DNA of 64,000 bases, from NCBI RefSeq assembly GCF_000526795.1, contig NZ_JAGT01000001.1:186001-250000 (forward strand), in the 5' to 3' direction. This DNA is from Ruminococcus flavefaciens AE3010. Its GTDB lineage: Bacteria; Bacillota; Clostridia; Oscillospirales; Ruminococcaceae. Under the pieces are notes generated by a model, which saw only the letters and a program-made list of their open reading frames with translations, was not told where the DNA came from and made no database searches. The position numbers and the translations under genes are program-made. Positions 45,528 through 54,862 of the stretch are shown in pieces (the first letter of the stretch is position 1; each line of letters starts with the position of its first letter).

Positions 45528-47924
45528 TTATGAGTCTACCTTGTTCAAGAGATAAAGCTGTATGCGCTGTGCGTCGCCGACTGTAAGTCCGTCGCCGTCT
45601 GTATCTCCGTTTTTCTTGCCATATTCGGTAATGTGAAGCTCTGCTGTACCGTTTTCACCGTACTTATCAGGATTTGCAAGTGACTGCATGATAAGTACAA
45701 CGTCTGACATATCAACCTGACCGTCGCAGTTAGCATCGCCCTTCATATAGTAGAAAGGTGTGAGCGTAATATTTACTTCCTTTTTCTGTAAAGCTGTACC
45801 ATCAAAGCGCACGATAACCGGAGTTGCACCGGTGTATTTCTCTTCAAAATCAGTAAGTATAACTGCATATGTTGCATTCGGTTCAAGATTTACCTCAATA
45901 GTACCTGCTTCGGCAGTGGTATCACCCTCTATACACTTTACTCCTATCTTTTCTATATCGGATATATGGAGTTCCTCTGCTTTTGCTGCATACTCCTCAG
46001 GAATACGCATTACCTTGAATTTTGTATACGGGGACTTGCCTGTTTCTGCGTCAAGCACAGATATCTTCGCAGAACAGCCCTCTGTTTCACTAACATGGTA
46101 AAGCTTCAAGGTAACTTCCTTTTTATCGCCGTCCTTGTCAAATGTTATAAATCTGGGCGCAGGATTAATAATAGACATATTTTCTGAATTGGCGATAACA
46201 GCATACTTTACATACGGTTCAAGCCCATTAACGGTAACTGTTCCGCTCTCGGGCACTACTCCATATCCTTCCGCAGGTATCAAACCGCCGTTGGTAGCCT
46301 CAATGCCAAGCTCATCAGCCTTTTCCTCATTCTCCTCTGTAAGACGAACTACTCTATACTCTGCACCATTAAAAGGCTTTCCTGTTACACCGTCAATCAC
46401 TTTAAGATCAAGTGTACAGTTAGTTTTTGACTTGTTCCAGCTTTCAACGAACAGACAAGGCTGACCTACAGTAACGCCGTCCTTTATCTCAAGTGATAAA
46501 GCTTCATCTTCTTTAGGGATAACGAAATCCTTTCCGAATATCTTGCGTACCGCTCTTGCCTTATATCCCTGTTCATCAACTTGCATATAATCATTTTTGC
46601 CGAAAAATACCTGGTAACTATATTTTCCGTCAGGTAAGTGGATATCTCTTGCTGTAGCATCAAAGCTTCCGTACTCATCGGTATATACTTGCAGAGTATA
46701 CTCGCTCTGATCCATTACCCTGTAGCCCTCATAGGTTCCGTCTGCGGGATCCACAACAAGATCTGTCCAGTCATAAACGGTTATGTCTATATTTGGCTTC
46801 TTATCCTCTTCGATCGGAACTGCCCTTATCACAATATCTTTTGTATCGCCAAGCTTTGAAAAATTGAATGAAGTACTCTTATCAATATGATATCCCTCAG
46901 GCATATCCACTATTTCAACTGAATACCACCGGAGAGCAGCTAAGTCCTTAATATGTTTTACGGGCTCATCTGTTGTATCCCACTCGTCGATTTTTTTGCC
47001 CTTCGCGGTGAAGATATCGGTTATGAACTTTACCTTTACGCCCTCTACAGGCTTGTTTGTATACATATCAACTATAGATACATTTACCTTACAGCCGTCC
47101 TTGGTATATTCAACCACCTCAGGCTTCATACGTATATAATATGTGATTTCCTTCGTAAGCTTTCCGCCTACTACCTCGATATCCATAAAACCGTCCTTAT
47201 CGGGAAATTCCAGATAATCTTTTATGAACTCCATATCCATAGCGGTCTTTGCGATATCTAAATCCTCGGTTATCACCTCATAATCGCTGTCACTTGGAAC
47301 TACTTTTATCTTGTACTTGCCGTCAGGAAGATACATATCATATACGCCCCAGCCCAGTGACTTAGATGTAAAGCGTTTACCGTCCTCATCATATACATAT
47401 GCATACAGGAAATCATTATACTCCTTTGTCCCCGCCATATATCTGCCATCTTCCGAAGGAACGGCGTTTGTCCAGTTATCTGCGAAAAAGCGTACGCCCC
47501 TTTTGGCATTTTTCGGAACGCCTCTGATGACTATTTCCTTGTTCTCTCCCTCATTATCAAACCTGAAATCCATTTCAGAAGGGAGATCGTATTCTTCCGG
47601 AGTATCACTGAAATGGATAGCGTACAGGTAGTTTTCATCAAGGCCTTCAAAGGTCTTAACAGGTTCGTCAGATGTATTCCACGGCCCGGATCCCAACCCT
47701 GTACCATGGGGATTTTGCTCAAACCAGAGCTCAACTCCCTCAATGTTTTTGCCTGTGTCGATATCCACAACGGATATGGTCACAGTGCATTCTCCTGAGC
47801 CCCAAAACATGTCAACAGACGTTCCCTCTTCTGCCGTTGCACAAAATGTTGGTGTAAGAATTGCTGAATTTGCTGCGGCAAGCATTATAGCTGTAACTGC
47901 CGCAAAAAACTTGTTTGGTTTCAT
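45528..47924 (-). CDS. Secreted Cna-B-like repeat protein with C-terminal dockerin
   Basis: 798 residues from ATG 47924 (the frame is open to 47975, but the signal peptide starts at MKPNKFFAAV). Signal peptide ~1-32. At least four beta-sandwich repeats begin with a T-V/K-ISVVDxxTGK-type strand (ECTVTISVVDIDTGKNIEG, CKVNVSIVDMYTNKPVEG, CTLDLKVIDGVTGKPFNG, CSAKISVLDAETGKS), like Cna-B/SpaA modules. The end is a dockerin (GDANCDGQVDMSD, GDTDGDGLTVGD). No catalytic motif seen; probably an adhesion or structural cellulosome protein. Confidence 0.85.
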   Translation of the reverse strand: MKPNKFFAAVTAIMLAAANSAILTPTFCATAEEGTSVDMFWGSGECTVTISVVDIDTGKNIEGVELWFEQNPHGTGLGSGPWNTSDEPVKTFEGLDENYLYAIHFSDTPEEYDLPSEMDFRFDNEGENKEIVIRGVPKNAKRGVRFFADNWTNAVPSEDGRYMAGTKEYNDFLYAYVYDEDGKRFTSKSLGWGVYDMYLPDGKYKIKVVPSDSDYEVITEDLDIAKTAMDMEFIKDYLEFPDKDGFMDIEVVGGKLTKEITYYIRMKPEVVEYTKDGCKVNVSIVDMYTNKPVEGVKVKFITDIFTAKGKKIDEWDTTDEPVKHIKDLAALRWYSVEIVDMPEGYHIDKSTSFNFSKLGDTKDIVIRAVPIEEDKKPNIDITVYDWTDLVVDPADGTYEGYRVMDQSEYTLQVYTDEYGSFDATARDIHLPDGKYSYQVFFGKNDYMQVDEQGYKARAVRKIFGKDFVIPKEDEALSLEIKDGVTVGQPCLFVESWNKSKTNCTLDLKVIDGVTGKPFNGAEYRVVRLTEENEEKADELGIEATNGGLIPAEGYGVVPESGTVTVNGLEPYVKYAVIANSENMSIINPAPRFITFDKDGDKKEVTLKLYHVSETEGCSAKISVLDAETGKSPYTKFKVMRIPEEYAAKAEELHISDIEKIGVKCIEGDTTAEAGTIEVNLEPNATYAVILTDFEEKYTGATPVIVRFDGTALQKKEVNITLTPFYYMKGDANCDGQVDMSDVVLIMQSLANPDKYGENGTAELHITEYGKKNGDTDGDGLTVGDAQRIQLYLLNKVDS

Positions 47925-47956
47925 AAGAACCCCCCTCTCTTTATCATAGCACTTAT

Positions 47957-47985
47957 AATATAGCACATTTTTCAAACATAGTCAA
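47957..47985 (-). promoter_or_regulatory. Promoter of the Cna-B-like dockerin gene
   Basis: TTGACT (47980-47985), 17 bp, TATATT (47957-47962) on the minus strand. Confidence 0.75.
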
Positions 47986-48051
47986 CGCGAAAATATATTA
48001 TTTGTCACAAAAATATCTTTGTAACAGGATAAATACTTACGAAACGCTGAC

Positions 48052-48080
48052 TTGACTAATACATAGCTGTATGCTAAAAT
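48052..48080 (+). promoter_or_regulatory. Promoter of PAP2 phosphatase gene
   Basis: TTGACT (48052-48057), 17 bp, TAAAAT (48075-48080). Confidence 0.7.
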
Positions 48081-48143
48081 TAAGGAGCTATATCATTCAG
48101 CTGCTTTGTGAAGCAGCAACAGGAAAGGAAATCAGTACCGATA

Positions 48144-49076
48144 ATGACACAAAAAGCGATCAACGATACAAATAAATACAGGAAGATGATAAAGCTGCTC
48201 ATAGCTGCTCTGCTTTTACTTATCTTATTGTTCCTGACGGGAACATTCTGCGACAGGGCTGCGGCGGAAACGCTTTTCTCTCCAGATAATACTTTTATTA
48301 AGGTCATAACGTCAACAGGGGTCTACCCTATATATGCGGTACAGGTACTGTTTTACGGAGCCCTTTACGAACGGACCCTTCATTCGTCAAAAAGCAAGCA
48401 GTTCAAAATGGTTATATGCACCTTTTTTATTCTTACAGCGTTATTCTTAGGATTCAACGGCGGAAAAACCCTTGCATCAAGAAACAACTTAGGAGAAATA
48501 TTTCCGTCATTCATCGGAAATCTTCCCGTGATAATAATAATCAGTGCAATACTTGAATATCCCCTGTTTTTTATAGGATATTTTTACGCAAAAAAATCAG
48601 ATGACAAGCTGCTTACACAAAGAATATTCGGACTTTTCATTGTGCTGCTTTTCGCATTTATATCCATGCAGGTGATGAAAAACTTTTTTGACCGTCCGCG
48701 ATACCGCACCGCAGTCCTCGGATATGAGGGGATAACATTTGTTCCGTGGTACAAACCGTTTACAGGCGCTGAGAAATACGTTGCTGCATACGGTATCAAT
48801 GCCGACGAATTCCGCTCCTTTCCCAGCGGCCACAGTATATTCAGCAGCCTGTCAACGTGCATATTTCCCTCTCTTGCATGGCTGTTTCCTAAGCTGAAAA
48901 ATAAGCAGATGCAGCTTTTCGTTGCAGGCTTTATTTTCTGTATCATCATAATGTTCACAAGAATGTTACTCGGAGCGCATTACCTGAGCGATGTCTCCGC
49001 AGGAGCTATAATAGGCGTTCTTTCATCTATAGCCTGTGCAGCAATACAGCTTCGCATATCACAAAAAAATACATGA
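48144..49076 (+). CDS. PAP2-family membrane phosphatase
   Basis: 310 residues from ATG 48144; a GTG at 48108 is in frame and the ribosome binding site is unclear for either. Six or so membrane segments. All three PAP2 motifs are present: KNFFDRPRYR, FPSGHSIFSS and RMLLGAHYLSDV. Lipid-phosphate phosphatase, perhaps undecaprenyl pyrophosphate recycling. Single-gene unit; upstream neighbour is divergent. Confidence 0.9.
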   Translation: MTQKAINDTNKYRKMIKLLIAALLLLILLFLTGTFCDRAAAETLFSPDNTFIKVITSTGVYPIYAVQVLFYGALYERTLHSSKSKQFKMVICTFFILTALFLGFNGGKTLASRNNLGEIFPSFIGNLPVIIIISAILEYPLFFIGYFYAKKSDDKLLTQRIFGLFIVLLFAFISMQVMKNFFDRPRYRTAVLGYEGITFVPWYKPFTGAEKYVAAYGINADEFRSFPSGHSIFSSLSTCIFPSLAWLFPKLKNKQMQLFVAGFIFCIIIMFTRMLLGAHYLSDVSAGAIIGVLSSIACAAIQLRISQKNT

Positions 49077-49350
49077 AGTCATAAAAAAAGCTCCGACTGT
49101 ATAGCCTGCGGTGTATTGAAACCGCATCTTGCCTGAACATCGGATATTTTGAACATACCCAGTGAGTTTTTGAACCTTTTAAAAATATTCAAAAAACGTA
49201 GATATATCGTCATTTAAGGCAATTGTATGCGTTTTGAATTATCGTGTTATTTCATGCTTTTTTGAGATAATAATGAACAAATAAAGAACAAGAAAACGCA
49301 GTATACCTTTCCGTTATTATTAATATTTGCGAAGCCAGCTCCCTTCCGGG

Positions 49351-50964
49351 TAATGTCATTAAGCTAAGGAAAAGTAAAATAATCACAGGAATCAAAGATC
49401 CTGTGATTATTTTTTATGTATATAATGTAAATTTTTGCAAAAAGGTATTGACAAAAAGCCAAAAATGTGCGGCGCAGCTAATCAGATATACACATCTGAT
49501 TGGAGGTTTTACCGTGCAAAAATACTGTAATATCGTCAAAAACAAGCTTAATACTCTTATCAGCAACATGGAGAAAAATAACTCTGATTTCGTAGTTGAT
49601 CCTAAGAGAGATTTTGTTCGTAAAAGTGAGCTATCTTTCTCAAAAACATTGAGATTCATTCTCGGAATGGGCAGCCAGACACTTGGCAAGGAGCTTGTAG
49701 AATTCTATGATTATGATTCAAAAATGGTATCTGTGTCTGCTATCGTTCAGAGAAGAGCTAAAATACTTCCTGCTGCTTTTCAGTATCTGTTCCATAAATT
49801 CAATGAAACATTTTCTCAAACCAATTTCTTTCACGGCTACAGGCTTTATGCTGTGGACGGTTCTGATATACATATTCCTACTGATCCTGATGATAAGGAT
49901 ACTTTTTATCGTGCAAATAATGATGTAAAAGGCTATAACCTCATGCATCTGAATGCTTTGTATGACATTATGAACCGTAGATATATCGATGCTGTATTAC
50001 AGGACAGTCGCAATGAAAATGAGCATTCTGCTCTCATAAGTATGCTTGAAAATATCGGACATGAGTCCATTATCGTTGCGGATAGAGGATATGAATCCTA
50101 CAACACGATCGCTCATCTTGAAAATAACGGCTTGAAATATGTGATGCGCATCAAGACAAGCGGTGGAATTGCTCATAAATTCAACATTCCCCATAATGAG
50201 GAAGCTGATTTTGCTGCAAATATTATTATTACAAGAAGACAAACTAATGAAGTTAAGGCTAATCCTGAACTTTATCGTTATCTTCCGCACTCTTCAAATT
50301 TCGACTTCCTTCCGAAAGAATCGAAAGATACATATCCTCTTAAATTCAGGATAATAAGGCTCAAGATATCTGAAGATAACTATGAAACCATTGTTACCAA
50401 TCTCTGTGATGATGAGTTCTCTGCCGAAGATATAAAGATGATATACAAAATGCGCTGGGGGATCGAGACTTCATTCAGAGAACTGAAGTACCAGGTTGGT
50501 CTTATTGCTTTCCATTCAAAGAAAAAGGACTGCGTGATACAGGAAATCTTTGCAAGTCTTATCATGTATAACTTATCTATGCTGATTACCGAAAATATCA
50601 CCATAGATGACGATAAGCATAATGATTACCGCTATAAAATCAATTATGCTTTTGCTATACATATCTGCATCAAATTCTTTCGCTCTGCACACGCAAATCC
50701 TTTTCTTTTGGAAGAGCTGATAGCAAGAAACAAGTGCCCTGTCAGACCTGATCGTATTGCTGATAGGAAAACTCGATATCATTCTGCTATTCCCTTCAAC
50801 TACAGACTATCATAATTCTTCGATTATGTCAATCTTTTTTCAGGCAGATCTCGGATCTGTCTTTTCGTCATGCATTTTTTGCGAATGTAACAGCAGGAGT
50901 ATGTCTGGTCATATTCCAAACATACTCCTGTTCTTTTTCGTATTTGATTAGCTTAATGACATTA
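49351..50964 (+). mobile_element. IS4-family insertion sequence, copy 2 (1614 bp, intact)
   Basis: Same terminal repeats as copy 1 (TAATGTCATTAAGCTAA at 49351, complement ending at 50964). Target duplication CCCTTCCGGG at 49341-49350 and 50965-50974, different from copy 1, so this is a separate insertion event into a paralogous hairpin (CAGCTCCC/GGGAGCTG). Confidence 0.95.
49514..50815 (+). CDS. IS4-family DDE transposase
   Basis: 433 residues from GTG 49514 (TTGGAGGTTTTACC upstream). Protein identical to that of copy 1 with the same catalytic signatures. Confidence 0.93.
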   Translation: MQKYCNIVKNKLNTLISNMEKNNSDFVVDPKRDFVRKSELSFSKTLRFILGMGSQTLGKELVEFYDYDSKMVSVSAIVQRRAKILPAAFQYLFHKFNETFSQTNFFHGYRLYAVDGSDIHIPTDPDDKDTFYRANNDVKGYNLMHLNALYDIMNRRYIDAVLQDSRNENEHSALISMLENIGHESIIVADRGYESYNTIAHLENNGLKYVMRIKTSGGIAHKFNIPHNEEADFAANIIITRRQTNEVKANPELYRYLPHSSNFDFLPKESKDTYPLKFRIIRLKISEDNYETIVTNLCDDEFSAEDIKMIYKMRWGIETSFRELKYQVGLIAFHSKKKDCVIQEIFASLIMYNLSMLITENITIDDDKHNDYRYKINYAFAIHICIKFFRSAHANPFLLEELIARNKCPVRPDRIADRKTRYHSAIPFNYRLS

Positions 50965-51067
50965 CCCTTCCGGGAGCTGTTGTTCTTTTTGTGCTGTTAA
51001 TTTAGAATTTGAAGAATACTTACAATGTCTATTCATTAATCATTTTCAAAATATTTTTTAAAAACCC

Positions 51068-51120
51068 TTGACAAAGTGTAACGCAGTTGATATAATTGTA
51101 TAAAAGGTAGTTATACAATT
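51068..51120 (+). promoter_or_regulatory. Promoter and operator of operon copy 2
   Basis: TTGACA (51068-51073), 17 bp, TATAAT (51091-51096), overlapped by ATTGTATAA-7-TTATACAAT (about 51095-51119). Almost identical to 31849-31902, so the two repressors may cross-regulate. Confidence 0.85.
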
Positions 51121-51180
51121 TAGACTTTGCTGTCCGGAAAGCAGGTAAAGTTATATAACCACAAGGAGTGTACACTAAAA

Positions 51181-51555
51181 ATGAATATCAACATTAGCAA
51201 CTCATCTGGCGAGCCTATCTATATACAGATAGCAAACCAGATAAAGACAATGATACTGGAGGGAAAACTCAAAGAGGGCGAAGCTTTGCCCTCTATGCGA
51301 ATACTCGCAACTGAGCTTCGTATCAGTTTTATGACAACCAAACGCGCATATGAGGAGCTTGAACGTGACGGCTTTATCGAAAGCTATACGGGAAAGGGCT
51401 CTTTCGTAAAGGCGCAGAACCTGGAGCTTTATCGTGAAGAGCAGATCAAACGTATAGAATCTCTACTCATGGAAGCAGGCGATTCAGCACGAAAGATAGG
51501 CGTTACAATGGATGAGCTTCATGAATTGCTCGACCTTGTTAACGGAGGGGAATAA
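51181..51555 (+). CDS. GntR/YtrA-type repressor (copy 2)
   Basis: 124 residues; differs from copy 1 at only a few positions (for example GEALPSM for GEVLPSM, KRIESLL for KSIESLL). ATG 51181 follows AAGGAGTGTACACTAAAA. The recognition helix region is unchanged, so it should bind the same operator. Confidence 0.9.
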   Translation: MNINISNSSGEPIYIQIANQIKTMILEGKLKEGEALPSMRILATELRISFMTTKRAYEELERDGFIESYTGKGSFVKAQNLELYREEQIKRIESLLMEAGDSARKIGVTMDELHELLDLVNGGE

Positions 51556-51556
51556 T

Positions 51557-52435
51557 ATGAATGAATATGTAAACGCTGTTGAGATCAAGGGCGTTACAAA
51601 AAAATATGACGGCTTTACGCTGGATAATATAAGCTTTGATATACCTAAGGGCTGTATCATGGGCTTTATCGGGCAGAATGGTGCTGGCAAAACTACTACT
51701 ATCCGCAGTTTGCTCCACATTACCGATATAAATGATGGCGAGATAAAACTGCTCGGTCTTGACCATATCAAGGACGAAACTGCGATAAAGAAGCGCATCG
51801 CCGTGGTATTTGATGAGCTGCCGTTCCATGATGTGTTCAATGCAAAAGATATGGCTAAGATTTTCGAAGGTATGTATCCGGAATGGGATAACGATGTATA
51901 TATGAAATACATTGAGCGTTTTCAGCTGCCACAGAAAAAGAAGATAGGTCAGTTCTCCAAAGGTATGAAAATGAAATTGCAGATTGCCTGTGCGCTGTCC
52001 CATAATGCTGAGCTTCTTGTTTTGGACGAAGCAACTACAGGACTTGATCCTGTTGTACGTGACGAGATTCTGCACATTTTCATGGAGTATCTGCAAAACG
52101 GCGAGCGCTCGATACTCATGTCCTCGCATATCACCTCAGACCTTGAAAAGATAGCCGATATGGTGACATTCATCGACAAGGGAAAGATCCTGCTGACTGG
52201 CTATAAGGACGAGATCATCGAGCAGCACGGTATTCTCAAGTGCGGTAAGGACAAGCTGAAAGAAATTGACACTGAGGATATCGTCAGCATACGCACCAAC
52301 AATTTTGGTGCAGAGGTCATGGTGACTAACCGTGAGAGTGCTTCCTGCAAATATCGTGACTGCGTGATAGACCCTGCAAGCCTTGACGATATCATGCTCT
52401 ACTATGTACACCGTGACACAAAGGAGTGGTCATAA
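51557..52435 (+). CDS. ABC transporter ATP-binding protein (copy 2)
   Basis: 292 residues. Walker A GQNGAGKTTT, FSKGMKMKLQ and LLVLDEATTGLDP are present. Over 90% identical to copy 1, with differences concentrated in residues ~100-125 (KIFEGMYPEWDNDVYMKYIE) and the C-terminal extension. Confidence 0.94.
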   Translation: MNEYVNAVEIKGVTKKYDGFTLDNISFDIPKGCIMGFIGQNGAGKTTTIRSLLHITDINDGEIKLLGLDHIKDETAIKKRIAVVFDELPFHDVFNAKDMAKIFEGMYPEWDNDVYMKYIERFQLPQKKKIGQFSKGMKMKLQIACALSHNAELLVLDEATTGLDPVVRDEILHIFMEYLQNGERSILMSSHITSDLEKIADMVTFIDKGKILLTGYKDEIIEQHGILKCGKDKLKEIDTEDIVSIRTNNFGAEVMVTNRESASCKYRDCVIDPASLDDIMLYYVHRDTKEWS

Positions 52436-53211
52436 TGAAACTTTACAGATCGCTTATATATCGTGAATTGAAGCTGACTCGTAAGCGCTGCATCCTTATG
52501 CTGATACTGTTTCTTCTGCTGTCGCTGCTGATGCTGCTTCCAATAATGATTGGTGGACTATCAGGGGATTCAGAAATGGAAGAGGATCTGCTTAGTATAG
52601 TATGGCTTGCTTCTGGTATTGTCGCACTGACAGGCGGGTTCTTGGCAGGCACAAACAACGGCTTACAGAAAGCGGATATAAATTCAGGGTGGAAGCGGTA
52701 TTCCTTTATCCTCCCACCGACTGCGAAACAGCAGGCGTTGTCCGATTTGCTGACAAAGCTATGCTATATCCTGTTCTTCGGACTGTTATCAGTTGCTTTT
52801 TTAATGGTTTGCAAAATCGTATCGGGTATCAACACTGCAGTAGAGGGAATTGATCCTATCTGCCGGATGCTGAATATTTATCTTGGAGCTGTCTGTGCTG
52901 TGATGCTTGTCGATATTGCATACAGCTATATCATGATGTTTGCAAACGATAAGAATCAGTTGAAGCTGATAAGCGCACTTGCTTTTGTAGGCGCGGGAGC
53001 TGTGCTTAAAGTTTTTGGTTTGTTTCCCAGAATGAATAAAACTGAGAAGCCTGCTGAGGACGGTACTATGATCTCGGAAGAAGCGATCAACAAATTTGAA
53101 ACTTTTTTGAGTTCTGGGAAAACAACACTTTGCATATTAGCCGTTTTTGTTGTATTATGTGTATTATTCTTCCTTGCGATGTGGAGGTCGCATGAAAGGA
53201 GAGAGTCGTAA
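52435..53211 (+). CDS. ABC-2-type permease A (copy 2)
   Basis: 258 residues, multi-span; the KADINSGWKRYSF...PPTAKQQALSDLL loop is kept. It is much more diverged from copy 1 than the ATPase is, especially in the extracellular stretches at ~30-65 and ~115-145, which hints at a different substrate. Confidence 0.85.
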   Translation: MKLYRSLIYRELKLTRKRCILMLILFLLLSLLMLLPIMIGGLSGDSEMEEDLLSIVWLASGIVALTGGFLAGTNNGLQKADINSGWKRYSFILPPTAKQQALSDLLTKLCYILFFGLLSVAFLMVCKIVSGINTAVEGIDPICRMLNIYLGAVCAVMLVDIAYSYIMMFANDKNQLKLISALAFVGAGAVLKVFGLFPRMNKTEKPAEDGTMISEEAINKFETFLSSGKTTLCILAVFVVLCVLFFLAMWRSHERRES

Positions 53212-53918
53212 TGACGGGACTTGTTTACAAGGAATGGAAGCAAAACCGTTGGTTTATTCTCTCTATGATACCTTGCGGCTTCGCTCCACTTCTTGCGCTG
53301 CTGCTTTTACGTGAGCAGATAACAAGTGTGGATAATATCGCACTTCGTATCGGTGGACTTATCGCCGGATTTCTTGCAGCAGGGGCTTTACAGCTGCTGG
53401 TATTGCGCGGTGATGACCGCAAGCTGTGGGGATACTGGATCACCGCAACGGCTGACGGATACAATGGCTTTCTTCGTGTAAAATATGAGATGATATTCGG
53501 AATGATTGTATTATTTCTGTTTTCACTGCAATTTGTGGATATGGGCTATTGCGCGGTCGCCGCTGATATGGGATCAGAAGATATCGGTTCCATAAGTAGT
53601 ATCGCTCTTCTGCTCGGTTTTATGCAGATACTCTTTCGTGCGATAGACATTCCGTTCACCTATCGCTTCGGCAGTAAAAAAGGCAGCTTCATCAAACTGA
53701 TCTGTATGGTCATTCTTGCCATACTAATCTGTGCTGTACTCGTTCTGAATGTTGACAACATGGACAGGATAACGGAAATGGTGAGAAAAGTATTCAATGA
53801 GAATAACAGCTCGCTGATACTGTCGCTCGGTCTTATCGTGTGCCTTGCGTTGTATTATCTCTCCTACCGTATCACTTGCAGGCTGTATCTGAAAGGAGTG
53901 GAGCAGTATGACAGCTAA
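53211..53918 (+). CDS. ABC-2-type permease B (copy 2)
   Basis: 235 residues; MTGLVYKEWKQNRWFILSMI start, LVLRGDDRKLWGYWIT loop. Diverged from copy 1 mainly in predicted extracellular regions (~130-150 and ~190-215). Confidence 0.85.
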   Translation: MTGLVYKEWKQNRWFILSMIPCGFAPLLALLLLREQITSVDNIALRIGGLIAGFLAAGALQLLVLRGDDRKLWGYWITATADGYNGFLRVKYEMIFGMIVLFLFSLQFVDMGYCAVAADMGSEDIGSISSIALLLGFMQILFRAIDIPFTYRFGSKKGSFIKLICMVILAILICAVLVLNVDNMDRITEMVRKVFNENNSSLILSLGLIVCLALYYLSYRITCRLYLKGVEQYDS

Positions 53919-54771
53919 AAAAGAAAACGCAAAGCGGCTCGGTATCTATCTGCTGATCGTATTTGCTTTCATGCTGTTTTACATTCTGTGCGCCAAGCTC
54001 ATGCACCAATCAAATACGGTATACTACATCATATATATGATATTTTCATTTTCTCCTGCGATAGCAAGCCTTATCGCAAGAGTTGTTACCAAAGAGGGCT
54101 TCCGCGATATGAAACTGCATATGCACCTTACAGGCAATATCAGGTATTATCTGCTTGCATTTGGACTTCCTCTGATATGTCTTTCCGCAATGTTTCTGCT
54201 CCCTGTCATTGTTAGCGGTCATGCTGACTGGCTTGGGGGATTCACTTTCGGCAATGTTCTATCAAATGCATTTCTACTCATTTCATTTTCCGCTGTGCAG
54301 TCTATTGGTCTGCTCGGTGAGGAGCTTGGCTGGCGTGGATATATGAATCAGAAAATGGAGCCGCTGCTCGGTACGGTAGGTACCTGTCTGGGCGGCGGTA
54401 TCGTGTGGGGAGTGTGGCATTTTCCAATGGATATTGCAGGTTATTTTGGCGGGAACGGCACGTTCTCAGAAGTGCTTGTTTCAACATTCGGCAGGCTTGC
54501 AATGCTTACCTGCTTCGGGGCATTTCTGATGTGGCTGACAAAAAAGACAAACAGCGTTTTTCCTGCGGTGATTGCACATTTTATGTACAATGAAAGTCAG
54601 GGCGCTGTCATGAGTCTTTTAGCACAGGACAATATACCTGAGAATGCTTCTCTTCCATTATGGACAGATGTTGTGAGATATATTCCTATACTTATCTTAG
54701 CGGTGATATTTATGATATTACTTTTAAAAAACAAGAAAAAAGGTAAGCGCCAACCATTCCATGCATATTAA
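53908..54771 (+). CDS. CPBP-family intramembrane metalloprotease (copy 2)
   Basis: 287 residues; LLGEELGWRGYMNQKM, IVWGVWHFPMD and VIAHFMYNESQG intact. The last nine residues (GKRQPFHAY) differ wholly from copy 1 (EIKTL) and match the end of the neighbouring dockerin gene, read from an inverted 19-bp repeat, so its 3' end was altered by recombination. Confidence 0.9.
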   Translation: MTAKKENAKRLGIYLLIVFAFMLFYILCAKLMHQSNTVYYIIYMIFSFSPAIASLIARVVTKEGFRDMKLHMHLTGNIRYYLLAFGLPLICLSAMFLLPVIVSGHADWLGGFTFGNVLSNAFLLISFSAVQSIGLLGEELGWRGYMNQKMEPLLGTVGTCLGGGIVWGVWHFPMDIAGYFGGNGTFSEVLVSTFGRLAMLTCFGAFLMWLTKKTNSVFPAVIAHFMYNESQGAVMSLLAQDNIPENASLPLWTDVVRYIPILILAVIFMILLLKNKKKGKRQPFHAY

Positions 54772-54862
54772 TTACAAAAGCTCCGCAGTTGCGGAGCTTC
54801 ATTTTTATTCAATATAAAATTATTTATTGCTACGGAAGTGCTGGGAATGGTTGGCGCTTACC
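54742..54862. repeat. 19-bp inverted repeat around a bidirectional terminator
   Basis: GGTAAGCGCCAACCATTCC at 54742-54760 and its complement at 54844-54862 lie inside the ends of two converging genes. Between them is a terminator hairpin AAAAGCTCCGCA/TGCGGAGCTT (54777-54799). Confidence 0.85.
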
